Below the pieces are notes generated by a model. That model searched no databases, was not told where the DNA came from, and saw nothing but the letters and a program-made list of their open reading frames with translations. A stretch of DNA of 33,082 nucleotides, from the NCBI GenBank assembly GCA_029239675.1, contig JARBUM010000022.1, forward strand, positions 1-33,082. Direction: 5' to 3'. This document shows positions 6,868 through 15,680 of this stretch, one piece after another. Source of the stretch: Pelosinus sp. (GTDB taxonomy: Bacteria > Bacillota > Negativicutes > DSM-13327). Numbering within the stretch: position 1 is the stretch's first letter; the number at the start of each line of letters is the position of its first letter. The position numbers and the translations under genes are program-made.

Positions 6868-8355
6868 ATGTGGGGATGGAGTACAGGCGTCTTAGGAAAG
6901 TTAACGATTTATGTAGAAGAATATGCAAGCGGGAAATTGCATCGATCCCTAGAGGTCAAATCCTATCCTGGAAAGTGGCAGCCTTTGGTGGAATACATAG
7001 GGAAGATAACAGGAATGTTACGTGATTTTACAAGAGGGACGCAGGTTTCTGCTGGTAGAGTTTCGGCGGCAGTGGCGCAGGTTAGCCAGGCCATCTGTGA
7101 TGCCATTGGCTTTTCAGAAAATGTTAGACGAGAAGCTACTATTACTCAAGAACTGTCAGCAGCTCTAGTAGAGACAGCTAGTAAAGTTAGAAGTGAGATT
7201 GAAGAAGTACAGATAGCCTCTCAACGTATTACTGATATTGCTGGAAATATCTATCAAGATAGTAGTGAAAATAAGCGGCGAGCCGAGCAAGGAAGCCTAT
7301 GCATTAACCAAGTCGCAGCAGCCATGGAGGAAATTCGTTTATCTTCCAGCGAAATCGAAATGCGTATTCAAACATTAATGAAAGTTGCTAGGCAAATTGA
7401 TGATTTTTTGATCGTTATTCGCCAAATATCCTCTCAAACAAACTTATTGTCATTGAATGCGAGTATTGAAGCGGCACGGGCGGGAGAACATGGTAGAGGA
7501 TTCGCAGTGGTGGCTGGTGAAATTCAGAAATTATCTGATCAAAGCAATAACGCTGCACAGTCAGCTAATGGATTATTAACTCAAATTGATCAGGGGATCT
7601 TAGCTGCTGCCGATGCTGTGGAGCATGGTATGAAAGCCGTCCAAAGTGGAGGAGCAGCTATGGGAGAAGCAGAGGCTATATTACAGGCTATTTTGTCTTC
7701 CAGCCATCAAGTGGAGAGTCGGTTGTCAGAAGCTGCTAGTGCTCGGCACAGTCAACTAGATGCTACCCAAGGAGCGGTCAAAGGACTCGCTGATATTAGC
7801 CAATTATGCCATCAGGTTTTAGAGCGTGTGGAACATGTTGGAATAGCACTTAATGAGCAGAAGGAAGATTTTCGAGAGATGGGACGAATGGGCGATCTCC
7901 TCATTGCTGAGGCTGAGAGTTTGGTAAAAACTACAGAAAAAATTTCCTTAGTTGATGTTGAAGAAACTTGTAGTCAAGATGTGGCTGATCTTATTCAACA
8001 GCAACAGAAAGTAGTAGAGAGACTAGCCCAACAAGTGGGTGGAGAAGGATTACTCCTAGCACAGCAGGAGAAACTATTGCACGAATTATTAGAGCGGGAG
8101 ACGAAACTGGAGGCTGCCTGGAGTAATACTGCCGATGGGCGCTTTGTCGTATCCTTACCCCCAGCTGGCATTGCAAATGCTGCCTCTCGTCCTTGGTTCC
8201 AGGAGGCGATACAGGGTAAGAACTTTATATCCTCAGTATATGTGTCGGCAATCTCTTCTCGCCCTTGTATCACCATTGCCGTTCCCGTACGATCCACAGA
8301 GGGAAGTATCATTGGTGTTATGGGAATTGATCTTAAATTAGAGATGAATGGATAG
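6868..8355 (+). CDS. Soluble methyl-accepting chemotaxis-type protein with a C-terminal Cache/PDC-like domain
   Basis: The 495-aa protein has no transmembrane segment. The MCP signalling tip is at about residues 190-225 ([20 protein letters not shown], then [10 protein letters not shown]). It differs from the usual [14 protein letters not shown] by two Ala-to-Ser changes. After a coiled coil, residues about 403-495 carry a Cache-like pattern: [42 protein letters not shown] and GVMGIDLKL. Cache domains are usually extracytoplasmic and N-terminal, so a cytoplasmic C-terminal copy is a less common layout. The SD GAGGAGG ends 8 nt before the ATG. It probably signals to CheA/CheW from the cytoplasm or binds another receptor. 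Confidence 0.88.
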   Translation: MWGWSTGVLGKLTIYVEEYASGKLHRSLEVKSYPGKWQPLVEYIGKITGMLRDFTRGTQVSAGRVSAAVAQVSQAICDAIGFSENVRREATITQELSAALVETASKVRSEIEEVQIASQRITDIAGNIYQDSSENKRRAEQGSLCINQVAAAMEEIRLSSSEIEMRIQTLMKVARQIDDFLIVIRQISSQTNLLSLNASIEAARAGEHGRGFAVVAGEIQKLSDQSNNAAQSANGLLTQIDQGILAAADAVEHGMKAVQSGGAAMGEAEAILQAILSSSHQVESRLSEAASARHSQLDATQGAVKGLADISQLCHQVLERVEHVGIALNEQKEDFREMGRMGDLLIAEAESLVKTTEKISLVDVEETCSQDVADLIQQQQKVVERLAQQVGGEGLLLAQQEKLLHELLERETKLEAAWSNTADGRFVVSLPPAGIANAASRPWFQEAIQGKNFISSVYVSAISSRPCITIAVPVRSTEGSIIGVMGIDLKLEMNG

Positions 8356-8359
8356 CCAG

Positions 8360-8409
8360 AAGAATGTAAGCATTGAGAATTTGATTCTCTGCGCTTACAT
8401 TCTTATTTT
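8360..8409 (+). terminator. Intrinsic terminator after the soluble chemoreceptor
   Basis: AAGAATGTAAGC (8360-8371) pairs perfectly with 8393-8404, with a further inner GAGAAT/ATTCTC stem. ATTTTT follows. It begins 5 nt after the stop codon at 8353-8355. Confidence 0.8.
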
Positions 8410-8502
8410 TAATATATAGGGAGATCAGGAGGAATTACGATTTAGTATGGGAATCTGATTAAAAATGTGATACATTGTTAAGAATGAGATAAGAGGAAAA
8501 CA

Positions 8503-8758
8503 ATGGTAAAAAATGAATTCACTTTATTTAATGGCAAGGACCTCACCTTCTATTACATTCGCGTTTTGGCTTTCCGAATGGAGTAGTTGGCGTAGATGAA
8601 ATTGTTCATTTCTTAAGAGTGTTAATGGATATTGGTTTATTAGTGAAGAAAATTGCCCTATCGTGAGTTTTGAAGTAAAACCTTGGGGTAATGAGGACCC
8701 AGATCTAGTAATTGCTAATGCGAAACGTGCTTTAAATCTAGCTTGGGCTAAACTTTAA
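8503..8758 (+). pseudogene. Frameshifted remnant of a sugar-phosphate isomerase/epimerase (TIM-barrel) gene
   Basis: Three pieces lie in three different frames. Frame 1 from ATG 8503 reads MVKNEFTLFNGKDLTF and ends at TAG 8584. A second frame at 8568-8666 reads FPNGVVGVDEIVHFLRVLMD. The third, from about 8663 to TAA 8756, reads SFEVKPWGNEDPDLVIANAK then RALNLAWAKL. The last piece matches the C-terminal S-x-E-V-K-P region of sugar phosphate isomerases and related TIM-barrel enzymes (the xylose-isomerase-like superfamily, which also holds hydroxypyruvate isomerase). Only about 85 codons remain of a gene usually near 280-320, so a large internal deletion is likely as well as frameshifts. The gene just downstream is a hydroxypyruvate/glycerate dehydrogenase. 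Confidence 0.7.
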
Positions 8759-8780
8759 ATAAATGGAGGAAGATGTTATC

Positions 8781-9740
8781 ATGAAAATTGTTGTATTAGA
8801 TGGTTATACGTTAAATCCTGGTGACTTAAGTTGGGATGGTCTTAAAGCATTGGGTGATGTAATAGTTTATGATCGAACACCAACAGAAAAAACAATTGAG
8901 AGAATTGGTGATGCCGAGATTGTTTTTACTAATAAAACGGTTATCAACCAAGAAGTATTTGATGCCTGCCCTAACATTAAATTTATCGGTGTACTGGCAA
9001 CTGGTTATAATGTTGTTGATGTGGACGTAGCTAAAGGAAAAGAGATACCTGTAGCTAACATTCCAACCTATGGAACAACCGCTGTATCCCAAATTACTAT
9101 AGCTCTGCTATTGGAAGTATGTCACCATATTGGAGAACATAGTAGAAGTGTCATGAAGGGGGATTGGACTAATTGCCCAGATTGGTGTTATTGGAACTAT
9201 CCTCTTATCGAACTTGCTGGTAAGACTTTAGGTATTATCGGTTTCGGCAGAATTGGTCAAGCAACGGCTAAAATTGCCCAAGCCTTAGGAATAAAAGTGC
9301 TAGCTTTTGATTCCTATGAGATTGATGCTTTGAAAAGTGATACATTGCAATATGTGAGTCTTGATGAACTCTTGGCGAAATCTGATGTGATATCCTTACA
9401 TTGTCCATTATTTGATAGCACAAAGGGGATTGTTAACAAGAGCAATATTGAAAAAATGAAAGATGGGGTAATCATTATCAATACGTCTCGTGGCCCCCTC
9501 ATTGTTGAAGAAGATTTGGCAGAGGCTCTTAATAGTGGTAAGGTATATGGGGCAGCATTGGATGTTGTCTCATCGGAGCCAATTAAAGCTGATAACCCAT
9601 TACTTACGGCCAAGAACTGCATTATCACTCCACATATTGCATGGGCACCAAAAGAGTCTAGATCTAGACTAATGGATATTGCAGTTGATAACCTAGCAAA
9701 ATTCTTAGATAATGCACCCGTCAATATTGTAAATAAGTAA
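8781..9740 (+). CDS. D-glycerate dehydrogenase / hydroxypyruvate reductase (D-2-hydroxyacid dehydrogenase family)
   Basis: The 319-aa protein is a D-isomer-specific 2-hydroxyacid dehydrogenase. It has the NAD-binding motif GKTLGIIGFGRIGQATAK and the catalytic triad R237 (NTSRGPL), E266 (SSEP) and H285 (TPHIAWA). The TPHIAWAPKESR signature is typical of the glycerate/hydroxypyruvate branch. It interconverts hydroxypyruvate and D-glycerate with NAD(P)H, and a glycerate kinase follows, which supports the call. I start it at ATG 8781 because GGAGGA (8765-8770) then lies 10 nt upstream. An in-frame ATG at 8763 overlaps that SD and would add six residues. Confidence 0.87.
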   Translation: MKIVVLDGYTLNPGDLSWDGLKALGDVIVYDRTPTEKTIERIGDAEIVFTNKTVINQEVFDACPNIKFIGVLATGYNVVDVDVAKGKEIPVANIPTYGTTAVSQITIALLLEVCHHIGEHSRSVMKGDWTNCPDWCYWNYPLIELAGKTLGIIGFGRIGQATAKIAQALGIKVLAFDSYEIDALKSDTLQYVSLDELLAKSDVISLHCPLFDSTKGIVNKSNIEKMKDGVIIINTSRGPLIVEEDLAEALNSGKVYGAALDVVSSEPIKADNPLLTAKNCIITPHIAWAPKESRSRLMDIAVDNLAKFLDNAPVNIVNK

Positions 9741-9805
9741 AAAATCATTTCATAGAAGGTAACGTATAGTAAAAATTTACTAAGATGATAGAATTAAATT
9801 TTGGG

Positions 9806-9845
9806 AAGGAGAGTATGAGAAAATAACTTCCATACTCTCCTTTTT
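9806..9845 (+). terminator. Intrinsic terminator after the glycerate dehydrogenase
   Basis: AAGGAGAGTATG (9806-9817) pairs perfectly with 9831-9842 around a 13-nt loop, and the T-run extends to 9845. It separates the dehydrogenase from the glycerate kinase, so the two are probably not simply one transcript unless read-through occurs. Confidence 0.8.
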
Positions 9846-9890
9846 ACATGTATTATTAAAGAGATATAGATGAATAAGGATGTGAAAGAT

Positions 9891-11048
9891 ATGCGTATTG
9901 TTGTAGCTCCCGATTCGTTTAAAGGAAGTGCCTCAGCTGTAGCTGTGGCAAATGCCATGGAAGAAGGAATATTGTCTGTTTTTCCGGATGCTGAAGTCAT
10001 TAAAGTACCCATAGCTGACGGAGGAGAAGGCACCATTGAAGCTCTTATTGTAGCTACTGGCGGTCAAATAATTACTGAGCATGTGCTTGGTCCATTAGGG
10101 AATCCGTTAGAAGCCCATTGGGGAATACTTGGTGATGGTGAAACAGCCGTTATTGAAATGGCGGCTGCCTCAGGATTACCTTTGGTACCGCCAGAGAAAC
10201 GCAACCCTTGCATTACTACTACTTATGGAACGGGTGAATTAATAAAAGCGGCTCTTGATCGAGGAATTCGTAAATTAATCATTGGTATAGGCGGCAGCGC
10301 AACCAATGATGGAGGAATGGGAATGGCTTGTGCTTTAGGAGTGAAATTCCTGGACGCTGTTGGCAATTCACTACCTAGTGGAGGATTAGCATTACAACAG
10401 CTAGTAACCATTGATGTAAGCCAAATAGATGCCCGCTTAGCAGAAACTACCATAGTTGTAGCTTGTGATGTTGACAATCCTTTGTGTGGTCCCCGGGGAG
10501 CATCTGCTGTTTATGGCCCACAAAAAGGTGCTACGATAGAAATGATAGCTGAGCTGGATGCAGCACTTGCAAAGTTTGCTGCTATAGCAAAAAAAGCTAC
10601 AGGAAAAGATGTGGCTGAATATCCAGGAGCAGGAGCAGCTGGAGGTCTTGGAGCTGGATTACTACTTTTTACTAATGCTCAACTCCTTCCAGGTGTTGAT
10701 ATTATATTAGAGGCTGTACATTTCTCTGATATTGCCAAAGAAGCCAGTTTCATCATCACCGGTGAAGGCTGTACTGACTTTCAAACTGCTTGCGGTAAAG
10801 CTCCAGTAGGGGTGGCTCGTATTGCAGAGCAGTATCATGTTCCTACCTTTTGTTTATCGGGCAGTTTGGGCAAGCAATATGAAGAAGTATATCCCTGTGG
10901 GATTAGTGGAGTAATGAATATTATTCCTTCGCCAATGAATTTATCCGATTGTATGAACAATGCCCCTGAGCTGATTCAAGCAGCAGCTGGTAGACTTTGC
11001 CGCATTATAAAAAAGAGTATGGAAATTGGAAGTAAGGCAGAAAAATAA
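9891..11048 (+). CDS. Glycerate kinase (GarK/GlxK family)
   Basis: The 385-aa protein opens with MRIVVAPDSFKGSASA, the hallmark start of the class I glycerate kinases (family length about 375-385). It continues with the signatures PIADGGEGT, GIGGSATNDGGMGMA and GAAGGLGAGL. It phosphorylates D-glycerate to 2- or 3-phosphoglycerate, feeding hydroxypyruvate/glycerate carbon into glycolysis together with the preceding dehydrogenase. I prefer ATG 9891 because it gives the canonical family N-terminus with AAGGA (9876-9880) upstream. An in-frame ATG at 9870 would add seven residues and has a poorer SD. Confidence 0.93.
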   Translation: MRIVVAPDSFKGSASAVAVANAMEEGILSVFPDAEVIKVPIADGGEGTIEALIVATGGQIITEHVLGPLGNPLEAHWGILGDGETAVIEMAAASGLPLVPPEKRNPCITTTYGTGELIKAALDRGIRKLIIGIGGSATNDGGMGMACALGVKFLDAVGNSLPSGGLALQQLVTIDVSQIDARLAETTIVVACDVDNPLCGPRGASAVYGPQKGATIEMIAELDAALAKFAAIAKKATGKDVAEYPGAGAAGGLGAGLLLFTNAQLLPGVDIILEAVHFSDIAKEASFIITGEGCTDFQTACGKAPVGVARIAEQYHVPTFCLSGSLGKQYEEVYPCGISGVMNIIPSPMNLSDCMNNAPELIQAAAGRLCRIIKKSMEIGSKAEK

Positions 11049-11053
11049 AAAGT

Positions 11054-11296
11054 ATGCTTAATAGTACCATTTATACGAACGCATTCATTGGATTACTCTT
11101 AGCGAATATGTTTTTCTGAGCAATAATTTTTTTCTTCCCATTTATGTTTTATGTAGCTGGATTGTATACGTTTTTATATACTGTTTTATATCATTTCGGG
11201 CTTAAACAGAAAATGTGGCAAATGTGGCTAGCACACTATAAAGTATTATGTAAGAAAGCTCATATCCCACGTTGGGATATGAGCTTTCTTACATAA
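11054..11296 (+). pseudogene. Possible remnant of a small hydrophobic protein gene, interrupted by TGA
   Basis: From ATG 11054 the frame encodes a hydrophobic stretch (TNAFIGLLLANMFF), stops at TGA 11117-11119, then stays open in the same frame to TAA 11294-11296. The second part is strongly hydrophobic (AIIFFFPFMFYVAGLYTFLY) and ends in a basic tail. There is no clear SD, and the last 16 codons lie in the large palindrome at 11246-11296. I do not recognise the family. It may be a decayed membrane-protein gene or chance. Confidence 0.22.
11246..11296. terminator. 24-bp perfect inverted repeat between convergent genes
   Basis: Arms 11246-11269 and 11273-11296 pair without a mismatch around a CGT loop. 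The repeat lies between the glycerate kinase (+) and the BASS transporter (-), where a bidirectional terminator is expected. Neither strand has a good T-run after the stem, so termination is not certain; the hairpin could instead block read-through or stabilise the 3' ends. Confidence 0.55.
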
Positions 11297-11313
11297 GTAG
11301 ATAGGGGAATATC

Positions 11314-12267
11314 TCATTTTACGGTTTTAACTCTTTTATATAGATGGGATATGAGAGTTGCCAAGGGTTGTTGAAATAGTATAGAAAGAGTTATGGGAAT
11401 GGCCACTCTCACAGGGAAATAGGTTAATGCAATCACTAGGCCACAAGCATTGTTTCGTATACCTACATTATATATCATGGTTAATACAGTACCTCGACTA
11501 CGGTCCTTGATGACAAAAGAGCCTAGATATCCAACGAAATAACCGGTAGAAACAATAAATAAAGTAACAAAAACAGTTTTTACTATGGAAATATCCCAAG
11601 GAATCTGAGGAACGACTACTCCAGAGTTGATTAGAATTACTAGAAAAAGTCCTAATTTTGCTGTTGCACCACCAATACTTTTGGAGAAGCCCGTTACTTT
11701 GCCTTTTGTCCAATCATGAAAAAGCATACCGATAATGCTGGGGACCGTAACCATCAGCATTAACTCTTCAACCATTTGTAGATAATTAAGATGGATGGTT
11801 TGGCCAACAGCGAAGTGGAAAAATAAGGGCAGTACAAAAGGGACAATAAAGGTATCCAGGGTAACAGCTACCAACGAGGTAGCTAAATCTCCTTTGACTA
11901 AAGAGGTCCAGATGATCGAGGTAACGCCAATCGGAATACAAGCGCCAATTAGATAACCTAACCGTATAGACGAATCATTAGGATAAAAGATAAGTCCAGC
12001 AGCCCAGGCCGTTAGAGGGGTCACAAAGTGTACGAGAATTAGAATCCATAAGGGAATCCATGGATGGCGCAGCACCTTTAGAAAATCCCTAAAGCTAGTA
12101 TTTAATGCCGTGACAAAGGTCATATAAGCAAACAAAGCCACAACAACTCTTCTAAGAAGAAAGGAATCACTAATAGGAATAAAAAATCCTAACAATAATC
12201 CGGATAAGACTAGGGCGAGCATATTCTTTGCGAGCCAGTCATTCCAATTTATAAACATACGAGACAT
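11314..12267 (-). CDS. Bile acid:sodium symporter (BASS) family transporter
   Basis: The 317-aa integral membrane protein has about nine to ten hydrophobic segments. It carries the BASS/SBF patterns around GACIPIGVTSIIWTSLVKGD (a conserved re-entrant region) and TVPSIIGMLF. The family moves organic anions such as bile acids, pantoate, pyruvate, 2-keto acids or, in the ACR3 branch, arsenite. The specific substrate is not determinable here. A 2-keto or hydroxy acid would suit the glycerate genes next door, but that is only context. The SD on the minus strand (TTGGAGGTATTCTATG) is good, and the gene diverges from the binding protein at 12540. Confidence 0.8.
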   Translation of the reverse strand: MSRMFINWNDWLAKNMLALVLSGLLLGFFIPISDSFLLRRVVVALFAYMTFVTALNTSFRDFLKVLRHPWIPLWILILVHFVTPLTAWAAGLIFYPNDSSIRLGYLIGACIPIGVTSIIWTSLVKGDLATSLVAVTLDTFIVPFVLPLFFHFAVGQTIHLNYLQMVEELMLMVTVPSIIGMLFHDWTKGKVTGFSKSIGGATAKLGLFLVILINSGVVVPQIPWDISIVKTVFVTLFIVSTGYFVGYLGSFVIKDRSRGTVLTMIYNVGIRNNACGLVIALTYFPVRVAIPITLSILFQQPLATLISHLYKRVKTVK

Positions 12268-12374
12268 AGAATACCTCCAACTATGAGCAGTTTCATTACT
12301 GTCCTTAGTTTATCATGTAATAATTTAGAATTATAGAAAAATATGTAGGAAATAAATGATTGAGTATCGTCAGA

Positions 12375-12390
12375 GAAAACAATTGTTTTC
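12375..12390. promoter_or_regulatory. Perfect 16-bp palindrome in the divergent intergenic region
   Basis: GAAAACAATTGTTTTC is a perfect palindrome between the BASS transporter start (12267, -) and the binding-protein start (12540, +). Its place and symmetry suit a dimeric repressor or activator site. I do not recognise the regulator. No convincing sigma-A promoter is paired with it on either strand. AT-rich palindromes of this length can arise by chance. Confidence 0.35.
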
Positions 12391-12539
12391 AAGTAATAAA
12401 GAAAAAATTGACAAATTTAGCAAGGAATTCTGGAGAGTCTTGTTGAACCAAGTCATATATTAAATTTTATTAAAGTAGAGTGCTACAATTTGTATTGTCT
12501 ATACGCGTAGCTAGAATATGTAGGGAAGGAATGATTGTC

Positions 12540-13679
12540 ATGTACAACAAACTTATTTTTAGTAGTCTAATGATCTTGTTTGTTTTGCTAGGCAGTGGGT
12601 GTAGCAATAGTAGTGAGCAGAGTAAGAAAGAAGACATTATTATTGCCAGTGCCAACCCTATGAGCGGTAGTTCCAAGGAGTTTGGTCACATGAAAGTAAA
12701 AGCCATGCAGTTGGCATTTGATGAGGTAAATGCTGCTGGTGGTATCCATGGACGAAACATTAAGCTATTAGTAGGCGATGATGCTAGTTCACCAAAAGAG
12801 GCCCATAATTTAGCAAAGAAAATAGTAGCTGATGAGGCAGTGCTAGCCGTGCTTGGTCATTGGAATAGTGCTAGTACCATGGCAGCGAGAAATGTATATA
12901 ATGGGGCAGGAATTCCAGTGATTACGGATTCAGTAAATAAGACAATAACAGATGGTACAACACCATATTTATTTCGGATTGTACCAACGGATAAGGTGGA
13001 AGCAGAAGAGCTAGCCGAATATGCTTTTCGTAAGCTGGGATTTAAAAAAATAGCGATTATTTATGTTAATAATGATTATAGCAAAGGGATGAAAGACTAT
13101 TTTCGTGAAAAAATGCAGCGTATGGGTGGGGAAATTACAGCCATTGAAACCTTTTCGGAGGGACGGACTACGGATTTTACCTCTGAGCTTTATAAAATTA
13201 AAAACTCAGAACCAGAGGGGCTTTTTATAGCCGGATATTCTTCTGAGGTGGCACTTATTGCCCGTCAAGCCCGGGAGATCGGTTTATATCTTCCTATCAT
13301 TGGTACAGACGGCATTAGTTCGGAAGAGTTTATCTTGATAGGCAAAGAAGCCGTGGAAGGCGTCCGGTTTAATGGTTTCTTCTATCAGGATATAAAGGAA
13401 AACGGATCTGAAAACTTTAGAGAAAAATTTAAGAAACGATATGATAAAGAGCCTGATAGCTATGCTGCTTTGACTTATGATGCAGCTCAGTTATTAATTG
13501 AAGCGATTAAAAAAAATGGTGCTAGTCGTGAGGGTATTTATCAGTATCTCAGTACGGTTAAAGATTATCCCGGGATTACAGGAAAGATTACTTTTGACAA
13601 AAACCATGATGTAATGAGCAAAATAATAATGCTAACCATTAAAGACGGAAAGATTGTTAAAGATGCTGTACAGCCTTAA
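12540..13679 (+). CDS. Second orphan branched-chain amino acid-type substrate-binding lipoprotein
   Basis: The 379-aa precursor begins with a lipoprotein signal, lipobox LGSGC with the cysteine at residue 21. The mature part is a Peripla_BP_6 fold (IIIASANPMSGSSKEFG, LAFDEVNAAGGIHGRNIKLL, GIPVITDSVN, YDAAQLLIEAIKKNG). It is a paralogue of the protein at 5524 but clearly divergent. I start it at ATG 12540, about 10 nt after AGGGAAGGA (12522-12530); ATG 12531 is an alternative. No transport genes accompany it. A histidine kinase begins only 33 bp later, which suggests the lipoprotein presents a ligand to that sensor or shares its stimulus. Confidence 0.88.
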   Translation: MYNKLIFSSLMILFVLLGSGCSNSSEQSKKEDIIIASANPMSGSSKEFGHMKVKAMQLAFDEVNAAGGIHGRNIKLLVGDDASSPKEAHNLAKKIVADEAVLAVLGHWNSASTMAARNVYNGAGIPVITDSVNKTITDGTTPYLFRIVPTDKVEAEELAEYAFRKLGFKKIAIIYVNNDYSKGMKDYFREKMQRMGGEITAIETFSEGRTTDFTSELYKIKNSEPEGLFIAGYSSEVALIARQAREIGLYLPIIGTDGISSEEFILIGKEAVEGVRFNGFFYQDIKENGSENFREKFKKRYDKEPDSYAALTYDAAQLLIEAIKKNGASREGIYQYLSTVKDYPGITGKITFDKNHDVMSKIIMLTIKDGKIVKDAVQP

Positions 13680-13712
13680 GAGAGCTGATCTTGGAGAGGA
13701 GGGTATAATGGC

Positions 13713-15680
13713 ATGAAGATTCGCTCTCAACTGCTTTTAGTAATGGTAATGTCATTATTCCTTATGACTTCACTTGTTGCTGGTGTGCAGATGTATACTG
13801 CCTACACCCAAGCAAAGCAAAATATGCAGGGAATTTTGCAAAACCAGGCAACTCAGTTTAGTAATCAAGTTGAAACATGGTTCACTCTCGTGAGACAGAG
13901 CGGTCATCTTTTTGCCAATGAGTTCTTTGTTCAAAATGCAAGCTCGGAAGAGATGCAAAAGCTGTTGGGTAATATGCACAATGAACTAAATGCCTTTGAC
14001 AATCTAATTGTAACAAAGCCAAATGGTTCCATCAGTAATATTTATCCTCATAATCCTAGCATAATTGGACAAAGCATGAGCGGTTATAGTTATTTCCAGG
14101 ATACAATTGCAGCAAAAACTTCACAAATCAGTAAGGTAATGATCAGTCCCACTACTGGTAAGGCAGTCATTGCCATTACTCAGCCTATTCTAAATGAAAA
14201 TGGAGATTTAATAGCTGTATTATTACAAAACATCAAGTTGGATTTATTACAAGATATAAGTGAAGATGCAAAAATAGGTCAAACGGGCCAAACTATCGTT
14301 TTTACTTCTGATGGCAAGGTGATTGCGCCTCAAAGTAATGAGAGCGCTGGATTTATTTCCTATGTTCCAAGTACACTTAGTGAATTATTTAAAAAGGATT
14401 TGCGTAGTGTCGGCGAGTTTATTAGGGCTGATGGGGAGCCGGTTATAGTAGCAACTACTCGTGTAAAAACTCCAGGATGGGGCATTGCTGTTACGATCAC
14501 CCAAGGTGAAGTATTACATAGCTTCTATGATAGCATTAAATACGGCGTGGTAACTTTCGGTATTATATTCTTATTACTCTCTTTTGTTTCTTCTATTATT
14601 TTCAATAAGCTATTCCGTTCCATTACCACCGTAACCCAGCATTTTGCCAGTATGAACGAGGGGAATTTTGCGTTTGCCCAAATTAGTGAAGACGTAATCC
14701 ACTTTGCCCCTCAGGAACTAAAGAAGCTTTGTACGACATTTAATACCATGTCACAAACAATTCAAAATAATATGGATGTGATACGTAAAACCCATGAACA
14801 GTTGGAGATTAAGGTAGAAGAGAGAACGGAAGATTTAGTGGCCATGAATGAGGAATTACAAGCCCTAAATCAAGAGTTGCAGCAAACATTGGAAAATTTG
14901 CAGCAAACGCAAGATCAATTGGTACAGTCCGAGAAAATGGCTTCTCTCGGAAGTTTAGTTGCTGGAATTGCCCATGAGATTAATACTCCAGTAGGGGTGG
15001 GGGTAACAGCAACCTCTCATTTGCAAAAGGTAACAAAGGAATTTTCCCAGTTGTATGCTTCTGGAGAGCTAAAGCGGCGAGACTTGTCGAATTACTTGGT
15101 AGAGTCTGAGGAAGCTTTATCCATTATTTTTTCTAATCTGGAACGGGCTTCTCAATTAATTCGTAGTTTTAAACAAGTTTCTGTTGATCAATCTAGTGAG
15201 GCTAGGCGCGTTTTTAATATCAAACAATATCTTAGTGAAATATTACTGAGTTTACATCCTAAACTCAAACGAACTAAGCACAAGATCACAGTACAGTGTG
15301 ATGAAAAGTTAAAAATGGACAGTTTCCCAGGAGCCTTTGGTCAAATTATCACGAATTTAATTATGAATTCATTAATTCATGCCTATGAGCCTGACCAAGC
15401 AGGAGAGCTTACCATTACCATCTTACAAGAGGCGGATAAAACATTATTAGTCTATTCAGATGATGGAAAGGGTATGGATAAAGATGTGGTGTCCCAAATA
15501 TTCAATCCCTTTTTCACCACAAAGCGAGGTATGGGAGGAACAGGTCTAGGGCTATATATTCTATACAATCTTGTGAAGCAACAGTTTGGTGGAACCATTG
15601 AATGTGAAAGCGAACTAGGTAAAGGAACAAAATTTGTAATTGATATCCCAGTAGGAAAGGAGACACATCATGGCAAGTAA
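13713..15680 (+). CDS. Membrane sensor histidine kinase with extracytoplasmic double-Cache domain
   Basis: The 655-aa protein has TM1 at about residues 6-28, a Cache (PDC) sensor at about 32-275 (FFVQN, SYFQDTIAAKTSQISKVMIS, VIAITQPIL, VKTPGWGIAVTI) and TM2 at about 278-297. A HAMP-like linker and a long coiled coil (about 355-410) follow. The phosphoacceptor H421 is in LVAGIAHEINTPVGV. The ATPase domain shows N-box NLIMNSLIHA, G1 DDGKGM, F-box FNPFFTTK and G2 GGTGLGLYI. It should autophosphorylate on H421 and pass phosphate to the regulator whose gene overlaps its end by 11 bp. SD GAGGAGGG fits ATG 13713. Confidence 0.93.
   Translation: MKIRSQLLLVMVMSLFLMTSLVAGVQMYTAYTQAKQNMQGILQNQATQFSNQVETWFTLVRQSGHLFANEFFVQNASSEEMQKLLGNMHNELNAFDNLIVTKPNGSISNIYPHNPSIIGQSMSGYSYFQDTIAAKTSQISKVMISPTTGKAVIAITQPILNENGDLIAVLLQNIKLDLLQDISEDAKIGQTGQTIVFTSDGKVIAPQSNESAGFISYVPSTLSELFKKDLRSVGEFIRADGEPVIVATTRVKTPGWGIAVTITQGEVLHSFYDSIKYGVVTFGIIFLLLSFVSSIIFNKLFRSITTVTQHFASMNEGNFAFAQISEDVIHFAPQELKKLCTTFNTMSQTIQNNMDVIRKTHEQLEIKVEERTEDLVAMNEELQALNQELQQTLENLQQTQDQLVQSEKMASLGSLVAGIAHEINTPVGVGVTATSHLQKVTKEFSQLYASGELKRRDLSNYLVESEEALSIIFSNLERASQLIRSFKQVSVDQSSEARRVFNIKQYLSEILLSLHPKLKRTKHKITVQCDEKLKMDSFPGAFGQIITNLIMNSLIHAYEPDQAGELTITILQEADKTLLVYSDDGKGMDKDVVSQIFNPFFTTKRGMGGTGLGLYILYNLVKQQFGGTIECESELGKGTKFVIDIPVGKETHHGK

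Noticed and set aside
12408..12436. TTGACA as -35 of the second binding-protein gene
   Set aside because: The sequence 17 bp downstream (TGGAGA) is not a -10 box.
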